DNA from: Truepera radiovictrix DSM 17093 | GTDB taxonomy: Bacteria; Deinococcota; Deinococci; Deinococcales; Trueperaceae | Assembly: GCF_000092425.1 (NCBI RefSeq) | Contig: NC_014221.1 | Location: forward strand, 1,493,001-1,557,000 | DNA length: 64,000 nucleotides | Reading direction: 5' to 3' | Shown: positions 62,120 to 64,000 of the stretch, in pieces | How positions within the stretch are numbered: position 1 is the first letter of the stretch | Layout of the letters: each line of letters begins with the position of its first letter | Program-made: the position numbers and the translations under genes | Notes under the pieces: generated by a model | Told to the model about the DNA's origin: nothing | The model's input: only the letters and a program-made list of their open reading frames with translations | Database searches by the model: none

Positions 62120-63159
62120 TGCGGCCCCTTTACCGCGAAGCGCGCGAGCGGCTCGAGCGGCGAGGGGGCCACGCCGGGCTCTGGTACGACAAGTTCTGCG
62201 ATAAGTGGCAGAGCGACTGGTCGGGGCTGGGAGACGAGGGCAAGAAGGACTGGGTGACGAGCGTGACGGGCAAGCCCGTAGGTGACGCCGACCAGCTCAA
62301 AGCGCACGCTGAGCGCATGCAAAGTTTTCTAAGCGCCCTTGGTCAAGCGCCCCTACTCTATAAGCTCGAGTCCGACTTCGTCACCGGCTTGGGCCGTGAG
62401 CACCCGGTCGAAAACGGCTTCGCTTGGCACCACACGCTGGGCACGCCCTATCTGCCCGGCTCGTCGGTCAAAGGCATGGTGCGGGCGTGGGCAGCTCAGT
62501 GGGCTAAAGAGAGCAACGAGACCCTCAAGCGGATTTTCGGCAGTGAGGACATCGACGACAAAAACTTCCAAGTTGGTTCGGTCGTCTTCCTAGACGCCAT
62601 CCCCACCGCGCCCGTGCAGCTTAAAGCCGACGTGATGACGCCGCACTACGGGCCGTGGTACCGCGGTGAAGCGCCCCCCGCCGACTGGCACAGCCCCGTG
62701 CCGGTGCCCTTTTTGGTCGTCGAGCAGGAGCAGACCTTCCTCTTTGGGGTGCTGCCGCGGCGCAATGGCGGGCAAGGCCGCGAGGACTGCGAGGCGGTAA
62801 GGGGTTGGCTTAAGGAAGCGCTCTGTTGGCTTGGCGCCGGCGCTAAGACGGCGGTGGGCTACGGGCGGTTTAAGCCCGTTGGAGCGAAAGCTACAGCTGC
62901 TAGCACTGTCCAAGAAGTGCAGGAGGCAGCCACGCTTACGCCAGCTGAGGAACTCGTCAAAGGCTTACGCCAAGTAAGCAATAAAAAACTCAGAGAAGCA
63001 GCCCAGGGGTTTGTTGATAAGCTTAAACGTCTCGAATGCAGCGACGATGAAAAGTTCGCAGCAGCCAAGGCAATGCAAGCGATCCTGGAAGAGGCCAAAT
63101 TACCCAAACTTACCAAGCTCAACGCCTATCGGGAGCTTAACAAACTCGTCGGGGAGTAG
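62119..63159 (+). CDS. cmr6: Cmr6, type III-B RAMP protein with a C-terminal extension
   Basis: A 346-aa RAMP protein; PYLPGSSVKGMVRAWAAQW (about 112-130) and LGAGAKTAVGYGRFKPVG (about 238-255) are the Cmr6 signatures. It caps the backbone next to Cmr1. Residues 260-346 (ELVKGLRQVSNKKLREAAQ onward) are an extra charged helical tail, lower in GC than the rest. GTG 62119 shares one base with the cmr5 stop. The operon ends here. Confidence 0.92.
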   Translation: MRPLYREARERLERRGGHAGLWYDKFCDKWQSDWSGLGDEGKKDWVTSVTGKPVGDADQLKAHAERMQSFLSALGQAPLLYKLESDFVTGLGREHPVENGFAWHHTLGTPYLPGSSVKGMVRAWAAQWAKESNETLKRIFGSEDIDDKNFQVGSVVFLDAIPTAPVQLKADVMTPHYGPWYRGEAPPADWHSPVPVPFLVVEQEQTFLFGVLPRRNGGQGREDCEAVRGWLKEALCWLGAGAKTAVGYGRFKPVGAKATAASTVQEVQEAATLTPAEELVKGLRQVSNKKLREAAQGFVDKLKRLECSDDEKFAAAKAMQAILEEAKLPKLTKLNAYRELNKLVGE

Positions 63160-63286
63160 TAGCGCGTCCTTTTCGTAACCTTCAGTGGTAGCTGCGAAGC
63201 GGTGGTGACGGCGATTTGGGGGTTGACCTCACTGGCGTCACCTACCCGGCCCGTACTGCGGCGACTCGAGCACGCCGCCTGCGCCG

Positions 63287-63292
63287 TATACT
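63287..63292 (+). promoter_or_regulatory. -10 box of trpS (leaderless type)
   Basis: TATACT 6 nt before ATG 63299, showing that trpS does not depend on the cmr promoter. The rest of the 139-bp gap holds nothing recognisable. Confidence 0.55.
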
Positions 63293-63298
63293 AGGCGG

Positions 63299-64000
63299 AT
63301 GACCGAGCCCGCTTTGGCCGACACCCCCCGCCAGGAGGGCGCCCCCAAGGCCCCCTCTATTCCGCAAACCGCCAAAAAGACGCGCGTGTTCTCCGGTATG
63401 CAGCCCTCCGGCGAGCTGCACCTCGGCAACTACGTCGGGGCGCTGCAGCACTGGGTAGCGCGGCAAGACGAGAGCGACAACATCTTCTGCATCGTCGACC
63501 TGCACGCGCTGACCATCCCCGAGCAGATCGACGCGCGCGCGCTGCACGACAACGCCCGCAAACTGGCCGCCTTGTACCTCGCGAGCGGGCTCGACCCGGA
63601 GAGAAACCTCATCTTTATCCAGTCGCACGTGCGCGAACACAGCGAGCTCGCCTGGATCTTAAACTGCGCGACGCCCTTGGGGTGGTTGCAGCGGATGACC
63701 CAGTTCAAGTCCAAAGCGCAGCAGTTTGAGTCGACGGGGACGGGGCTTTTGATCTATCCGGCGCTGCAGGCTGCGGACATCTTGTTGTACGACACCGACG
63801 CCGTGCCGGTCGGCGAGGACCAGCGCCAGCACATCGAGCTGACGCGCGACATCGCCATCCGTTTTCACCGCCTTTTCGGTGAGGTCTTCAAGCTGCCTGT
63901 AGCGGTGATCCCCGAGGTCGGCGCGCGGGTGATGGGGCTAGACGACCCCGAGACGAAGATGAGCAAGAGCTTGGCGGTGACCCGTCCGGGGCACGCGATC
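63299..64000 (+). CDS. trpS: Tryptophanyl-tRNA synthetase (5' part)
   Basis: The first 234 residues of TrpS, cut by the window end. After a disordered N-terminal stretch of about 30 residues, RVFSGMQPSGELHLGNYVGAL has the class I HIGH-type motif, IVDLHALTIPE and GEDQRQHIELTRDIA are substrate-binding blocks, and DPETKMSKSL is the KMSKS loop. It charges tRNA-Trp. The N-terminal extension is longer than in most bacterial TrpS. Confidence 0.96.
   Translation, partial: MTEPALADTPRQEGAPKAPSIPQTAKKTRVFSGMQPSGELHLGNYVGALQHWVARQDESDNIFCIVDLHALTIPEQIDARALHDNARKLAALYLASGLDPERNLIFIQSHVREHSELAWILNCATPLGWLQRMTQFKSKAQQFESTGTGLLIYPALQAADILLYDTDAVPVGEDQRQHIELTRDIAIRFHRLFGEVFKLPVAVIPEVGARVMGLDDPETKMSKSLAVTRPGHAI

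Overview
The window is high-GC bacterial chromosome, most likely from the Deinococcota and close to Truepera (inference). Three things point there: LysW-dependent lysine biosynthesis genes whose LysY reads like the Thermus enzyme; a GlgE gene beside a TreS-maltokinase fusion; and many start codons preceded by a TANNNT box at only 5-7 nt, the leaderless-transcript arrangement known from Deinococcus. No rRNA, tRNA or CRISPR array was seen.

Layout. 1-9.1 kb: lysine cluster (lysX end, lysY, lysZ, lysJ, lysK) interrupted by an amidohydrolase, a Nudix gene and three PIN-type toxin-antitoxin pairs, one of them overlapping lysZ. 9.2-16.5 kb: lipid kinase, a fatty-acid beta-oxidation fusion with an SDR, dnaJ-hspR, an M20 dipeptidase. 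16.5-24.6 kb: a polyamine region, with a frameshifted amidase, an Lrp regulator and an agmatinase on the minus strand, divergent from an aminotransferase and potDABC. 24.66-25.58 kb: an IS5-family element inserted in the stop codon of treS. 25.6-31.0 kb: treS-mak and glgE, the trehalose-to-alpha-glucan route. 31.3-34.7 kb: dehydrogenase, DUF6326, an IS200-type element, a truncated membrane gene and a TetR gene with twin operators.

35.5-39.3 kb is the most unusual part: a run of lower-GC small genes separated by integron attC-like sites. The start of each unit is complementary to the R'' of its own attC, as expected of mobile gene cassettes. Cargo is a 567-aa protein of unknown function, a DUF2442/DUF4160 pair, higBA and a shortened yrdB. 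No integron integrase is visible.

39.7-43.1 kb: phzF, rluB, hpt, an M23 peptidase. 43.2-49.95 kb: a cellulose-synthase-like locus (BcsB-like lipoprotein, a GT2 synthase with an N-terminal MshEN-type c-di-GMP-binding domain, a membrane protein, and a GH5 lipoprotein split by a (GC)n tract). 50.1-55.5 kb: secreted GH13 amylase and a sugar ABC importer without its ATPase. 55.7-56.5 kb: ctaG. 56.7-63.2 kb: a complete type III-B cmr1-6 operon without adaptation genes, array or ancillary nuclease. The window ends inside trpS.
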